This document shows, in pieces, positions 52,540-61,998 of a stretch of 64,000 nucleotides of DNA. Both the position numbers and the translations under genes were made by a program. Under the pieces are notes generated by a model. That model was not told the origin of the DNA. It was given only the letters and a program-made list of their open reading frames with translations, and did no database searches. Positions within the stretch are counted from its first letter, which is position 1. The number at the start of each line of letters is the position of its first letter. This DNA comes from Klebsiella planticola ATCC 33531 (GTDB lineage: Bacteria > Pseudomonadota > Gammaproteobacteria > Enterobacterales > Enterobacteriaceae), in NCBI RefSeq assembly GCF_000735435.1, contig NZ_JMPP01000070.1, positions 1-64,000 of the forward strand. Direction: 5' to 3'.

Positions 52540-52772
52540 TTCACACCATTTTCTTTTTTTAACAGCCTCTCAAAGGCCGAAAAAAACAGATAAAGCAAAA
52601 ACCAGATAAACCCTGTAACAAGAATAAAAATGACACTCGCAATATAATCACTGGCCGTTGTCCCGATAACCGCATCCCAGGAAAAGTAAACCACGGGGAA
52701 AATAATAACGGCTGTCAGCAGCAACCTTACACAGAAGTCCACGCCAGGATGTTTAGCAAAGCTAACTATCAC
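52536..52772 (-). CDS. Small membrane protein, traN-traF interval
   Basis: The 78-residue protein starts with GTG at 52772, seven bases after TAAGGAGG, overlapping the end of the preceding gene. An apparent longer frame lacks this site. Two membrane helices (about residues 15-35 and 47-68) precede a basic tail. No family was recognised. Confidence 0.6.
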   Translation of the reverse strand: MIVSFAKHPGVDFCVRLLLTAVIIFPVVYFSWDAVIGTTASDYIASVIFILVTGFIWFLLYLFFSAFERLLKKENGVK

Positions 52773-53142
52773 TTTTATCCTCCTTACCGGCATCGGCCTT
52801 TTCATCACCGAACCCCGTGATGAGGACGTAGATGACAACAGAAGCGGCACCAAATCCGGCAGCCGCGGACAAGTTGTGCGCGGTAAACAACGTGACCAGC
52901 ATGGCGACGGTAACCTGTGTGACCAGCGCGCCCAGGAAAAACATCAGTGCCCCGCGTGTCATGGCCAGCATAGCCATCAGCAGCGGAGTCGCCAGGATAA
53001 TAATAAAGAGTACGACGGGTTTTAACGTCGGCATCGCGCCGGTGCTCAGCCACGACATCGCACTTAATGTGATAAAGACCAGGATAAACGGGTATAGCAC
53101 TTTCACTTTACTGTACTTATTAAAAAGGCCATGTGTTTTCAT
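52762..53142 (-). CDS. Four-helix membrane protein, traN-traF interval
   Basis: The 126-residue protein has four hydrophobic segments and an acidic C-terminal tail (FGDEKADAGKEDKSDS). It directly follows traN and is coupled to the next gene by an 11-base overlap. It could replace F trbE in position, but no homology is visible. Confidence 0.6.
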   Translation of the reverse strand: MKTHGLFNKYSKVKVLYPFILVFITLSAMSWLSTGAMPTLKPVVLFIIILATPLLMAMLAMTRGALMFFLGALVTQVTVAMLVTLFTAHNLSAAAGFGAASVVIYVLITGFGDEKADAGKEDKSDS

Positions 53143-53157
53143 GTTTGCTTTCCTTTT

Positions 53158-55113
53158 TTATTTGGATGATGACTGCGTGAGAAGTTCTTTAATTCGCTGT
53201 TTTGTTTTCTCTGTCAGTTCCGCATTATCCGGGATTTTTTGGTTATTCATTAAATCCTCCATAAAGTTCGCAAAGTCCAGCCGGTTAAAGTTAATGCCCT
53301 GGAGTTCAGCCATCGTGATCCCCCGGCAGTTCGGGCTGCTGGCACCCCCGAAACTAATATGCAGCTGTCCGTTGCGGCCCTGCTCCTGAACGATCTGAGC
53401 CAGCTTTGAGTCAAACTGACAGTAACTGCGCTTCTTCTCCAGGCAGATCCCCAGCACCTTCTTCGAACAAAACTCCCCGATACTGACCGTCAGCTTGTTC
53501 GTTTTGGCTTTGGCCAGCGCTTTCTCTTCGCTGCTACAGCGTGCCAGGCCAACGTCCTGCCCCCACCCGCTGTCTTTGCAGCAGTTACTGAATCCGGCCG
53601 CAAATTTTTTGCAGTACTTCGCCTTACCGGTGAACGCTTTCACATCAACGCCGTTCAGTTCTGCAACATCCTTCCCTGCCGCTGCCAGCGCCGCAAGCTC
53701 AGAAACCGCCTGTCCAAAGTCGTTGTTCGTTCCGCTGACCGCTTTATCGCACTCGCCATCGAGGCAGAACACATCGCCACCACAAACCATCTGTTTTCCG
53801 CTGGTCCGGGTTTCGCAGGAGAACGTGGCATACTCATGTAGACAGGTCCCGTCCTCCGCGCTGAATGCACACTGGCGTGATGACAACGTACAGGCCGCAT
53901 TACTCATCAGTTTTTCACAGGAGCCGTTATCCGCAGGTTGAGTCAACCAGGTGTCTTTGTATTTCCAGCAGGCTTCCGTAAAGGCGTACTCTTTCCCGCC
54001 CAGGTTGAGGGTTTTCGTCCCGCCAGGGCTGATGCACTCTGATCCGGTCTTCGTGCCCTCGTCTTTACTGAACGGACAACTTTCAACCCAGACCAGCTCG
54101 GGTGCAAAAACCGTTTCTGTCTCCTCCATGACCAGTATGACCGTCACCTGGAGGGACTTAACATTCACTGACGGGAGGGTTTTGGAAGTTTTCAAAACCG
54201 CAAATGTCTGTCCGGCCACAACATTCCGATCCATGCTGAATGCCTGATGTATCTTCCCGGTACCATCGTAGTAATGGTCAGTACAGTGCGTATTCTGACC
54301 ACCGGAGCACGTCGTTACCGTATTTGGCCAGGTCATCACGTCGATGGGGAATGTTTTATCAAAGAGGCTGAGTTTTTCGCTGACAGCACTCTTGCAGCTA
54401 TCTTTTACTTTTCCTTCGCTGTCACACTCATAAATCCAGGGAACGGGCAGGGGTTCACCATCAACGGAAACACTTAACAGGCGACCTGTTGTCGGGATCG
54501 TCAGTTTTCCGTCCCATCGGTTGCTGTTCCGGGTGAAGGTTAGCGGGACGGCCTGCTGGTACGTGCGATTCACCTTTTGCGTCGTGGCGTTGTCTTTCAG
54601 CGTTGCCTCCCGCGTGCAGAAGTTTTCTACCTGCAAATCCCGCTCACATGTATGGTTCGTGAACTCACTGCGATTAACCACTTCTGCTGTACAGGCCTGA
54701 CCGGTATTTCCCACGATCGAATCTGCTCTGGATTCGGTCTCTTTGGCCGCCTGAATGAACGGTGCGTCAGCTGATATGCTGTCCGGGGGACGGTTAGTAA
54801 ATGACTCCGTGATGCTGTTCCCCACGTCACTGCTGGCCCATTCGGCTGCAGAGTCACTTTTCAGGTTACTGTCACCACTGGCAGAGACACCGCCGTAGTA
54901 CTTCGTCTGCGCCGGTTTGCTGGTATATCCTGGTAGTGTGTCAGCACCGTTGAAGTTCTTCAGCGCGTCAGTTCCGCTTCCCTGTATCTGCTTCGCATAA
55001 TCAGCGCCCGCTTTGTAATCGGACGTGCTGTCAGCACAGGCTGGAACGGTAAACCAGATAAATGTCCCGAGCACAAACATATGCAGCATCAGGAGCAGGG
55101 GGAGTGATCTCAT
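53158..55113 (-). CDS. traN: TraN outer-membrane mating-pair stabilisation adhesin
   Basis: The ~651-residue protein starts at 55113, overlapping the trbC stop, with a signal peptide ending near PACADS. It is cysteine-rich (conserved CTAEVVNRSEFTNHTCERDLQV near residue 135 and the C-terminal CCKDSGWGQDVGLARCSSEE, about 535-555), as in F TraN. The middle third (about residues 190-350) is the variable region that selects the recipient outer-membrane receptor. The protein is longer than the 602 residues of F TraN, so receptor choice may differ. Confidence 0.93.
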   Translation of the reverse strand: MRSLPLLLMLHMFVLGTFIWFTVPACADSTSDYKAGADYAKQIQGSGTDALKNFNGADTLPGYTSKPAQTKYYGGVSASGDSNLKSDSAAEWASSDVGNSITESFTNRPPDSISADAPFIQAAKETESRADSIVGNTGQACTAEVVNRSEFTNHTCERDLQVENFCTREATLKDNATTQKVNRTYQQAVPLTFTRNSNRWDGKLTIPTTGRLLSVSVDGEPLPVPWIYECDSEGKVKDSCKSAVSEKLSLFDKTFPIDVMTWPNTVTTCSGGQNTHCTDHYYDGTGKIHQAFSMDRNVVAGQTFAVLKTSKTLPSVNVKSLQVTVILVMEETETVFAPELVWVESCPFSKDEGTKTGSECISPGGTKTLNLGGKEYAFTEACWKYKDTWLTQPADNGSCEKLMSNAACTLSSRQCAFSAEDGTCLHEYATFSCETRTSGKQMVCGGDVFCLDGECDKAVSGTNNDFGQAVSELAALAAAGKDVAELNGVDVKAFTGKAKYCKKFAAGFSNCCKDSGWGQDVGLARCSSEEKALAKAKTNKLTVSIGEFCSKKVLGICLEKKRSYCQFDSKLAQIVQEQGRNGQLHISFGGASSPNCRGITMAELQGINFNRLDFANFMEDLMNNQKIPDNAELTEKTKQRIKELLTQSSSK

Positions 55114-55742
55114 CAGGCACCTCCCAGGAGTTTTCGGGCTGTCTCTGCACAATCCCCTTTATCAACGACCTTCTCCAGGGCCTGCTTCAGGCGGATATTG
55201 CCTTGTATGACGTCGAAACCGGCTTTGCAGCGCACAACCAGCGCGGGTACGCTGCGGATGTTGTACTGTGAATAGAGCGTAGGGTCGATTTGCACACCTT
55301 CGGTAATCCCCGCCTTAACCAGCCCCATCACCGCATCAGTGGTCGCTTTCATGTCGTTATTGACGAGCCCCCGGAGCGTAGCGGGAATACCGTAGCGGTG
55401 GGTTTCATGCAGCATCCGTTTCAACCCTTCATCTGGTATTGAGAAGGAGATGAAATACACAGCACCTTCCGTTGGTTTATCCCGGGTCGACTCCCGCTGC
55501 TGACTGGCCAGATTATCGATGAACTGCTGATCCGAGCGGGCCAGCGGGTTACGGCTGATTTGTGCTTCAAGCTCCTGCTGTAACGCCTTATCCGGATGCC
55601 GGCGCAACTGCTCACTGAAATCCTCCTGCTGTTTAAGCCACTTACGATCTGCCTCCATCGGATCTGACGAGACTGCGCCCGCTGCCGCGGCGAAAGTGCG
55701 GGTCAGTAACAGCATCACCGTCAGTATGTTCAGTAATTTCAC
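55113..55742 (-). CDS. trbC: TrbC periplasmic pilus assembly protein
   Basis: The 209-residue protein starts with GTG after AAAGGAG and has a signal peptide (residues 1-18). The TrbC_Ftype core is visible as VYFISFSIPDEGLKRMLHETHRYGIPATLRGLVNND and ALVVRCKAGFDVIQGN. It is required for F pilus assembly and is usually processed with TraW as partner. Confidence 0.93.
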   Translation of the reverse strand: MKLLNILTVMLLLTRTFAAAAGAVSSDPMEADRKWLKQQEDFSEQLRRHPDKALQQELEAQISRNPLARSDQQFIDNLASQQRESTRDKPTEGAVYFISFSIPDEGLKRMLHETHRYGIPATLRGLVNNDMKATTDAVMGLVKAGITEGVQIDPTLYSQYNIRSVPALVVRCKAGFDVIQGNIRLKQALEKVVDKGDCAETARKLLGGA

Positions 55743-55754
55743 AGTAGACTCCTT

Positions 55755-56744
55755 TCAGTAGACACAGTTACGTTTTCGCCACATCAGATACCCGAAGTTC
55801 TTTCGGGTCACCGGCGGGTTTTTCCCGGCTTCCCAGCGCATCACTGTCCTGCCGAGGGGGTGGCACTGCGCGCTGTCGGGATACATATTCACCATCTGGT
55901 ACCGCCAGCGCTCCTTCGGAATAATCGGTGACGGGTACTCGTAACACACCGCGACATCGGCCCCCACGGTTTCCAGGATCTGCCCCTGACGGTGGAGCTT
56001 GTAGGCCATGCGTTCACTCAGCAGTACTGACGACTGGAGCGGGCTGGACTCGTTACTGACCCAGCCACTGAAGGGGTACATCGAGCCCTGAGAGCCGGCA
56101 CACCAGAAGAGGATGTCCAGCGGTTTGTTGAATGCGCTGGCAATGGCATCGGCAGCACAGGCTCCCTGAGCGATCGGGTTCGCAAACAAAATGGCCTCGG
56201 GGTTCAGAATGGTGGTCAGGCTGCTGTCTACCCAGGTTGGATCAATTTCAGAGAGGTAGGCGATGTCCATATCTCCACCCTGCAGGCACCCAGCCGACGT
56301 GATAATGCTGAGCCAACTGGTCAGCGGATATTTGTACCAGTGCACGTGATAGAAGGCCCCGTTGACCTGCTTATCGTCCTTTTTCGCGGTTCCCATCCCG
56401 GTCTTCCCCAGGTTCAGGCTAAACCCGCCCATATTCACCATGCACCCCGGAGAGCGGCTGACATCCGTCATGGCCATTGGCTCCCAGTAACCGATCGCCA
56501 TCCCAATACGGTAAAAAATGGGCGGAGGCATGGGGCAGGTTTGAATAGGGCTGCCCGGATTCACCGTATCCGGGCCGCCACCGGCCGCCACAGAGGCACT
56601 GCCGATAGACATCGGGAAAATGCATTGCCAGCACACATCGGAAATCGGGTTAACAAAGCGGCCTTCGCAGGACGGGTCGGCAAGAGCATTCAGACTTTGC
56701 ACCCACAACAGCACGGCGGTGAAGAAAAGAAGTAAAGGTTTCAC
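55755..56744 (-). CDS. traU: TraU periplasmic pilus/DNA transfer protein
   Basis: The 329-residue protein starts with GTG after AAGGAT and has a signal peptide to about residue 22. It matches TraU: CEGRFVNPISDVCWQCIFPMSIG near the mature N-terminus, PGCMVNMGGFSLNLG, WYKYPLTSWLSII and the C-terminal GRTVMRWEAGKNPPV. It has about ten cysteines and is probably a client of the disulfide enzymes in the region. Confidence 0.95.
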   Translation of the reverse strand: MKPLLLFFTAVLLWVQSLNALADPSCEGRFVNPISDVCWQCIFPMSIGSASVAAGGGPDTVNPGSPIQTCPMPPPIFYRIGMAIGYWEPMAMTDVSRSPGCMVNMGGFSLNLGKTGMGTAKKDDKQVNGAFYHVHWYKYPLTSWLSIITSAGCLQGGDMDIAYLSEIDPTWVDSSLTTILNPEAILFANPIAQGACAADAIASAFNKPLDILFWCAGSQGSMYPFSGWVSNESSPLQSSVLLSERMAYKLHRQGQILETVGADVAVCYEYPSPIIPKERWRYQMVNMYPDSAQCHPLGRTVMRWEAGKNPPVTRKNFGYLMWRKRNCVY

Positions 56745-56754
56745 GTCAATATCC

Positions 56755-57384
56755 TTATTGATGAGCGGGGAACGTCTCGATGTTCAGCCGTTCGCCTGAG
56801 GGCGCCGGTGTGATCCTGGTGGGTACTGCCGTCAGGCCAAAGCGTTTGCTGAGCACACCGTTCTGGTCAAAGTAAATTCGGGCATCGAGCGCCACTGACG
56901 TATCCGGTACACTCCCTTTCACCAGAATAATTTTACTTATCAGGGTGTCGGGGACCTGCCGTTTCATCCAGGCGACCTGGTCCGGATCGTCACCGTCGAT
57001 AAAGTACAGCGTCTGCATAAAGGGGACTGTTTTCAGCGGATTCAGTACGTCGCCTTTACGCGCGAACACCCGCCCGTTGTGATCTTTCAGGTCCTCAGTC
57101 AGCCGGATACTGGGGTCGAACCAGCGCTGCGCATACTTATCCGCTTTCCCTATCCCCTCAACCGGCGCCGGTCTCTGGCTGTGCTCTATCACGCGTCCCT
57201 TGAAAGCCTCCATTTCCTGGTCCCATTTCCCCGACTTTTGTAGCGCCTCGAGACGCTGAGTAATTAGCGTCAACATGTCCTGCTCCTGCACCGGCCATAG
57301 ATCACCCCAGGTTCCCAGGTCAGCTGCCGGCACACGCGTTGAAATCAGGCAGAACGCCAACAAGGCAATACCGGTGTGTTTCAT
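56755..57384 (-). CDS. traW: TraW pilus assembly protein
   Basis: The 209-residue periplasmic protein has a signal peptide to about residue 20. Family landmarks include DLGTWGDLWPVQEQDML, RWFDPSIRLTEDLKDHNGRVFARKGDVLNPL (about residues 87-117) and DARIYFDQNGVLSKRFGL. The start overlaps the trbI stop (ATGA). It partners with TrbC in F. Confidence 0.95.
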   Translation of the reverse strand: MKHTGIALLAFCLISTRVPAADLGTWGDLWPVQEQDMLTLITQRLEALQKSGKWDQEMEAFKGRVIEHSQRPAPVEGIGKADKYAQRWFDPSIRLTEDLKDHNGRVFARKGDVLNPLKTVPFMQTLYFIDGDDPDQVAWMKRQVPDTLISKIILVKGSVPDTSVALDARIYFDQNGVLSKRFGLTAVPTRITPAPSGERLNIETFPAHQ

Positions 57385-57773
57385 TCCCGCGCTCCCTTCA
57401 TTCGGCTGGCAATGTCGGTCTGGATTTTCAGGGTCACATCGGGTGCGCCCTGAACCACGGCCGGTGAAACCAGGATCAGGACACCATTCTTTTTCTGATA
57501 GTCGGCCAGGCTCTGCTCCAGCGCTTCATTAAAGCGGTCTGAGAGCGCTTTTGACTGCGCCTCTGACAGCTGCTTCTGACTGACGCTGTCCATGAAGCTG
57601 TCCAGTGTTTTCTTCATATCAAAGGCGACCACACGAGGCGTGGTGTGGGTCAGCATAAGGTGCGTTATACCGACATTTATCGCCAGGACCAGGCTCACCA
57701 GGACGGTAAGGACCAGACTCCGGCGAAAAGTGAAGAACGTCGTTCTGGTCTGTTGTTCGGTGGTATTTCCCAT
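57381..57773 (-). CDS. trbI: TrbI inner-membrane pilus retraction/assembly protein
   Basis: The 130-residue bitopic protein has one helix (about residues 17-36) followed by a helical periplasmic region and a KKNGVLILVSPAVVQGAPDVT strand segment. F TrbI affects pilus outgrowth and interacts with TraH. The start overlaps the traC stop (TGATG). Confidence 0.9.
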   Translation of the reverse strand: MGNTTEQQTRTTFFTFRRSLVLTVLVSLVLAINVGITHLMLTHTTPRVVAFDMKKTLDSFMDSVSQKQLSEAQSKALSDRFNEALEQSLADYQKKNGVLILVSPAVVQGAPDVTLKIQTDIASRMKGARE

Positions 57774-60412
57774 CAGGCTGCACTCCTTATGTTGTCACGG
57801 GCGATCCGGGATTCCAGCTCTGCCATTTCTGCAGGAAAGTTGCGGGAGGCCAGTTCATACACCGCATCGTGAATGTTAACTCCCTCTCTTTTACGGCCTT
57901 TGATGTACTCAAAATCGCCGCCGCTCGAGGAGTACATTGCCCGGCTGAGTGGATCGACGAACAGACGGTGCCAGGAGGTGTGCGCTTCCACCTGCAGCAT
58001 GAAGGAGGAAAACCACTGGTCCTTCGCGGAGCCAAAGCTGTTAATCATGTCCCGCTGCATCGGGGTAAACTGGTCAGGGTACAGCTGGTTGTATTTGGCA
58101 AACTCTTTTGCCGATTGCTTGAGAATGGCCTTGTAGGAAGAGTTCCCCCACGCGGCCCGCGCCGCACTGGAGGCCGTGGGCGAGTCAAAGTCCACGATAT
58201 TCTGGGTGATAGTGATGTAAGAGCCGAGATGCCGGCGTGCTGTGCGGTATCCCTTTTCGATAAAGGTCCCGACTTTTTCATTTTTGAAATCCAGCAGTCG
58301 CCAGCCTTCATCAATGACGTTCAGTTTTTTCAGGCTGCGCGGCGACTGGTACATCCGGTTCTCGATATAGATGATGAGCGAGAACATCACCGCAACCAGC
58401 AGAGACGGACGGGATTCAAGCCCACCGAGTTCGAGTACCACCATCCGGGCATCATCATGCAATGACGGCTCATCAGAGTTGAAGTAGTCACCGTAAATCC
58501 CGTTAACCGTGTACTGATCGAGCAGGATAATCATCTCGTCCAGGCGGCTGCGGATGGTCGGCGACTCGGCATATTCATGACTCTCTTTCGCGGTTTTGAG
58601 AAAATCGACCACATCATCGATACGGGCCTTATTGCGCTTACTCAGCCAGGCTGCCTGCACGGCCTGCAGCAGCAGACCTTCATGCACCTCATCCAGGTTT
58701 CCGTTGGGACTCGCCATTACGGACATCTGGTCGCGGATACGCTCTGCGGACAGGTCAAAATTGGCGTCATCGAGAATGTTGGCAAACGGGTTGAATTTCA
58801 GCGAGTCGCCGTCCAGGTAGACCCCGCCCATATTTTCACACAGCGACTTATAGCCATCCCCCATGTCGAACACCCAGGCAAATCCCCCGGAGTCGAGCAC
58901 GCTACGGATCAACGGCTGGATAAGCCCCGTTTTACCCGCACCCGAGGTCCCGCAGACAGCCATGTTGAAATTGGTGTTATTCATCCCCTCATAGAACAGG
59001 TCGATGAATGCCAGCTGGTTGCGATAGGTGGGCGCCAGTAATCCGGCAGGTGCTAACGGACTGTCGGCAACAACCGGCAACAGATTAGCCACATTAAAGG
59101 TTTCTGCCCGCTTGACGACGCCTGCTGCCTGGAGCTCTTTGAACAGCCCCTCACCGGATTTGAAGGGCAGCATAGCCAGATAATTTCGAAGATGGTGGTA
59201 ACGGGCAGGCAGCAGCTCAAAGCCTCCTTTCCGGTAGCTGTTCAGTATTTCCTGCTCGGTGGCCAGAGAGGCTTCCGCGTTGTCAGCCGTATAAGCGGTA
59301 ATATTAAAAAAATAGGACACCAGAGAGGACTGATTGGTCGCCAGACGCTGGCGGATATCCCCCCACTCCTGGACCTCCTTCTCCACGGACGGGAAATACT
59401 TCGAATAGGAGGTTTTGCTTTTCTTCTCCAGGTCGAGATACTTCAGGTTTGCTTCATTCTGGGTTTTCACCTGATCTTCCACCATCAGGGTCAGCGTGAT
59501 GACAAACGGGCAGGAGATTGACAGCTCCGGATTCAGCAGGTTGGCGTAGTTATCGGCACTGGTCCAGAGAAAGGCAATTTCAGGATCACGGGCCAAATGA
59601 TAGCTGGTAACACGGGTCGTCTTTTCTTTCCCTTCACGGTCCAGCAGGCCAATTTTCAGGTGGTTTGCGGTGACCTGCATGTCGAAACTGTCTTCCACAC
59701 ACTGATAATTGAGGTCCTGATACGGGTCCAGCTTGTACGGTTTACGGTACATTTCACCCGGATCAGGGTTGACCTGCTCACGCACCATGTCGACCAGGCC
59801 CTGTGCATTCAGAACCCGAGTCGGGATCTGTGCTCCCTGCAGGGAGGCCCTGATGATTTTTATCTGGTTCTCCAGCTCAACGATTTGTGCTTTCGAGTTT
59901 TTCTTCCTGGGGACACAGCAGGAGATGAATACGCGGTAGTTACGCAGCGTCAGCGGTAAATCCATTCCGGGAGGAAGAGAAAACTGTGTTTCTGCCGCCC
60001 GGAGATAGTAGGCCCGGGTGATGGCATTAAATTTTTCAGCCTGTTTACCGCTCCAGCTGAATTCACGCAGGCCATACTCAATATCGTCCCCGACCAGCTT
60101 GCTCGACACCAGATTGATAGTCACCGGGACGTTACGGGGCAGTTTGGTTCTCAGCAGATTTTCCAGGGATGACACGATATGCGCGTTGGCACCGGGCAAA
60201 GGTCGGGCTTCAAACAGCCAGCCAACGGTTTTGGTATTGATAAACAGTCCGGTCGCCGAGTCATAATCCTTATAAGGAAGAACCCGACTGAACTGCGGGA
60301 AATTCATGCTCCCCAGCATGTCGTTGGCTTTAGCGGATTCGTCGGGTAGTTTTAGCGCAGAGACAAGCGAATTCACGGCCTGAGCGACAGTATCCATCAG
60401 GTTATTACTCAT
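57773..60412 (-). CDS. traC: TraC ATPase for pilus assembly
   Basis: The 879-residue VirB4-family ATPase has its N-terminal domain collinear with F TraC (SMNFPQFSRVLPYKDYDSATGLFIN). The ATPase core carries Walker A VCGTSGAGKTGLIQPL (about residue 485) and a Walker B-type LNVIDEGWRLLDFKNEK (about 690-706). AAGGAA precedes the ATG. It powers F-type pilus assembly at the inner membrane. Confidence 0.96.
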   Translation of the reverse strand: MSNNLMDTVAQAVNSLVSALKLPDESAKANDMLGSMNFPQFSRVLPYKDYDSATGLFINTKTVGWLFEARPLPGANAHIVSSLENLLRTKLPRNVPVTINLVSSKLVGDDIEYGLREFSWSGKQAEKFNAITRAYYLRAAETQFSLPPGMDLPLTLRNYRVFISCCVPRKKNSKAQIVELENQIKIIRASLQGAQIPTRVLNAQGLVDMVREQVNPDPGEMYRKPYKLDPYQDLNYQCVEDSFDMQVTANHLKIGLLDREGKEKTTRVTSYHLARDPEIAFLWTSADNYANLLNPELSISCPFVITLTLMVEDQVKTQNEANLKYLDLEKKSKTSYSKYFPSVEKEVQEWGDIRQRLATNQSSLVSYFFNITAYTADNAEASLATEQEILNSYRKGGFELLPARYHHLRNYLAMLPFKSGEGLFKELQAAGVVKRAETFNVANLLPVVADSPLAPAGLLAPTYRNQLAFIDLFYEGMNNTNFNMAVCGTSGAGKTGLIQPLIRSVLDSGGFAWVFDMGDGYKSLCENMGGVYLDGDSLKFNPFANILDDANFDLSAERIRDQMSVMASPNGNLDEVHEGLLLQAVQAAWLSKRNKARIDDVVDFLKTAKESHEYAESPTIRSRLDEMIILLDQYTVNGIYGDYFNSDEPSLHDDARMVVLELGGLESRPSLLVAVMFSLIIYIENRMYQSPRSLKKLNVIDEGWRLLDFKNEKVGTFIEKGYRTARRHLGSYITITQNIVDFDSPTASSAARAAWGNSSYKAILKQSAKEFAKYNQLYPDQFTPMQRDMINSFGSAKDQWFSSFMLQVEAHTSWHRLFVDPLSRAMYSSSGGDFEYIKGRKREGVNIHDAVYELASRNFPAEMAELESRIARDNIRSAA

Positions 60413-60491
60413 GCGAGCGTTCCTTAATGAGGGGTTAATTATCCATCTAAAAAATAAATCAAATCATCGCTGAAATATCAGGATCATCTAT

Positions 60492-60881
60492 TTAATTACC
60501 GTAATAAAAGGTAAGCACAGGGATAAAAAATAGTAACAACATGGAGGTGCCGATTTGCCAGGCACAAATAACATTCCACAAAATCGCCCCTTGCCATAAA
60601 CAAAAAATAAGGGTAATAACTAACGAGATCACATGAAAAGAAATAATACATAAAAAGAGTACCCCTGAGAGTTCCCCATCACTGACCTCAATCCTCAAGC
60701 AACAAAAATAAAAAGCCAACAAACCACAAATAATAAACACACCATCGTGACGGATACTCTGAAAAAACTCAGGAGTAAACTCCCCTGCCAGTCCATTGTA
60801 TGTCAGTCTGGCGCCCAGATAGATGAACCAATAGACAGGTGGAATAAATAAAAATCCATATCTTTTTAAAAACACCATCAT
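60492..60881 (-). CDS. Four-helix membrane protein, traV-traC interval
   Basis: The ~129-residue, very hydrophobic protein has about four helices. The start at 60881 (MVFLKRYGF after a second M) is six bases from AAGGGG. An ATG two codons earlier would sit directly on that site. It has no counterpart in F between traV and traC that I recognise. The block is AT-richer than the tra genes around it. Confidence 0.6.
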   Translation of the reverse strand: MMVFLKRYGFLFIPPVYWFIYLGARLTYNGLAGEFTPEFFQSIRHDGVFIICGLLAFYFCCLRIEVSDGELSGVLFLCIISFHVISLVITLIFCLWQGAILWNVICAWQIGTSMLLLFFIPVLTFYYGN

Positions 60882-60894
60882 ATCCATCCCCTTA

Positions 60895-61263
60895 TCATTT
60901 GCTCATATCGTTCAGAGCGTTAAGTTGCTTTTCACGAACTGCGTTAAACTCTTCTTTATCCTTGCATTCTGAGGCCATTTTTTTTGCGTCACCAAAAGTT
61001 AATGACTCTGACGAACTGCCAGTGTTAGTTTGAAGAGCTATCCGTAACGCATCACCTGCACAAGGTGTGTCATGAATAATACTTTGCAGTTGTTCAGGAG
61101 TGGCGGACTGCATATCAAGAAACTCTTCATACTGCAAAAAAAGATATCCAGCTGTCGCAAAGAAAAGAAGAGTTGCAAAAAAAACATATTTCAGGTTAAG
61201 AAACTTCAATTCTTGCCTTTCTATTTTCTTGCAAAGAATAAATTTCAAAAAAATCTCTTTCAT
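60895..61263 (-). CDS. Single-pass membrane protein, traV-traC interval
   Basis: The 122-residue protein has a basic cytosolic start, one helix (about residues 27-45) and a periplasmic domain with two cysteines (IIHDTPCAGDALRI and MASECKDKEEF). Its ATG overlaps the stop of the next upstream gene (ATGA) and AAGGAT precedes it. The family was not recognised. Confidence 0.6.
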   Translation of the reverse strand: MKEIFLKFILCKKIERQELKFLNLKYVFFATLLFFATAGYLFLQYEEFLDMQSATPEQLQSIIHDTPCAGDALRIALQTNTGSSSESLTFGDAKKMASECKDKEEFNAVREKQLNALNDMSK

Positions 61264-61664
61264 TTATTTTTATCCTTATACAATTCCCACTGGTGAATAT
61301 ACTCATCATACTGAAGCCTCGGCACATTAATGATGATACCGGCACAGTCCAGTTTATTAACCGGCGACGTAAAGGAACCTGTCTGGATGTTTACCTCCAG
61401 GAGCTGACAATCGTTTTTCCAGTGTCTCCCGGATTCCAGCTCATCCATCGAGAATGACTCACTGGTGAAGACGATAAGCATGGCTAACGAAACCACTGCC
61501 ATAAGCGCACTAAAGAAAAATAGATTAGCTCTGCAGACTCGCAGATTAAATTTATCACGGATAACAAACATGGCCAGCGCACCGACAACACCGATAACAA
61601 AAAAAAGAATGCACAGCACGTTAAGCCAGGTAATATTACTACCCTCAAGATAAAAGGCTCTCAT
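61260..61664 (-). CDS. C-x20-C membrane protein paralogue 1
   Basis: The 134-residue protein has two helices (about residues 13-36 and 46-66) and a periplasmic C-terminal domain (about 75-134) carrying GRHWKNDCQLLEVNIQTG and NKLDCAGIIINV. The two cysteines are separated by exactly 20 residues. The same domain appears in two nearby genes (61999 and 62364). AAAGGAGG precedes the ATG, which overlaps the previous stop. Function unknown. The block lies between traV and traC. Confidence 0.7.
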   Translation of the reverse strand: MRAFYLEGSNITWLNVLCILFFVIGVVGALAMFVIRDKFNLRVCRANLFFFSALMAVVSLAMLIVFTSESFSMDELESGRHWKNDCQLLEVNIQTGSFTSPVNKLDCAGIIINVPRLQYDEYIHQWELYKDKNK

Positions 61665-61882
61665 TGTCCGCCTCCTTTCAGTGTTTCCATCGCACTGCTC
61701 AAAGGTTCGCTGGTTTTGATTTCAATACACTCTCCGGTATTGTATCCCCCCCCACGCCCTCCCCTGGCTTCAATGTCTTTTAGCATTTTCAGGCATACAT
61801 CAGTATTGGGCATGGGTGTAATGGTCCAGCTGCTGTGGACACCAGGATTTATAATCATCACCAGAAAAATAACGGCATGCAT
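61661..61882 (-). CDS. Small secreted protein, traV-traC interval
   Basis: The 73-residue product has a signal-like hydrophobic start (about residues 1-17) and a mature part with two cysteines (TDVCLKMLKDIEARG and NTGECIEIK) separated by a glycine/arginine-rich turn. Its stop overlaps the next start (ATGA). The family was not recognised. Confidence 0.55.
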   Translation of the reverse strand: MHAVIFLVMIINPGVHSSWTITPMPNTDVCLKMLKDIEARGGRGGGYNTGECIEIKTSEPLSSAMETLKGGGQ

Positions 61883-61998
61883 ATTTAATCCTTTTTTAAA
61901 GACAGGTTATAAGCGGCTATAGCTCTGCCGTATTTGTTCTTCTCTGCATTAACAAGAGTCACGCCACATTTAAGACGATTTATGTTTTTTTCGAATGG

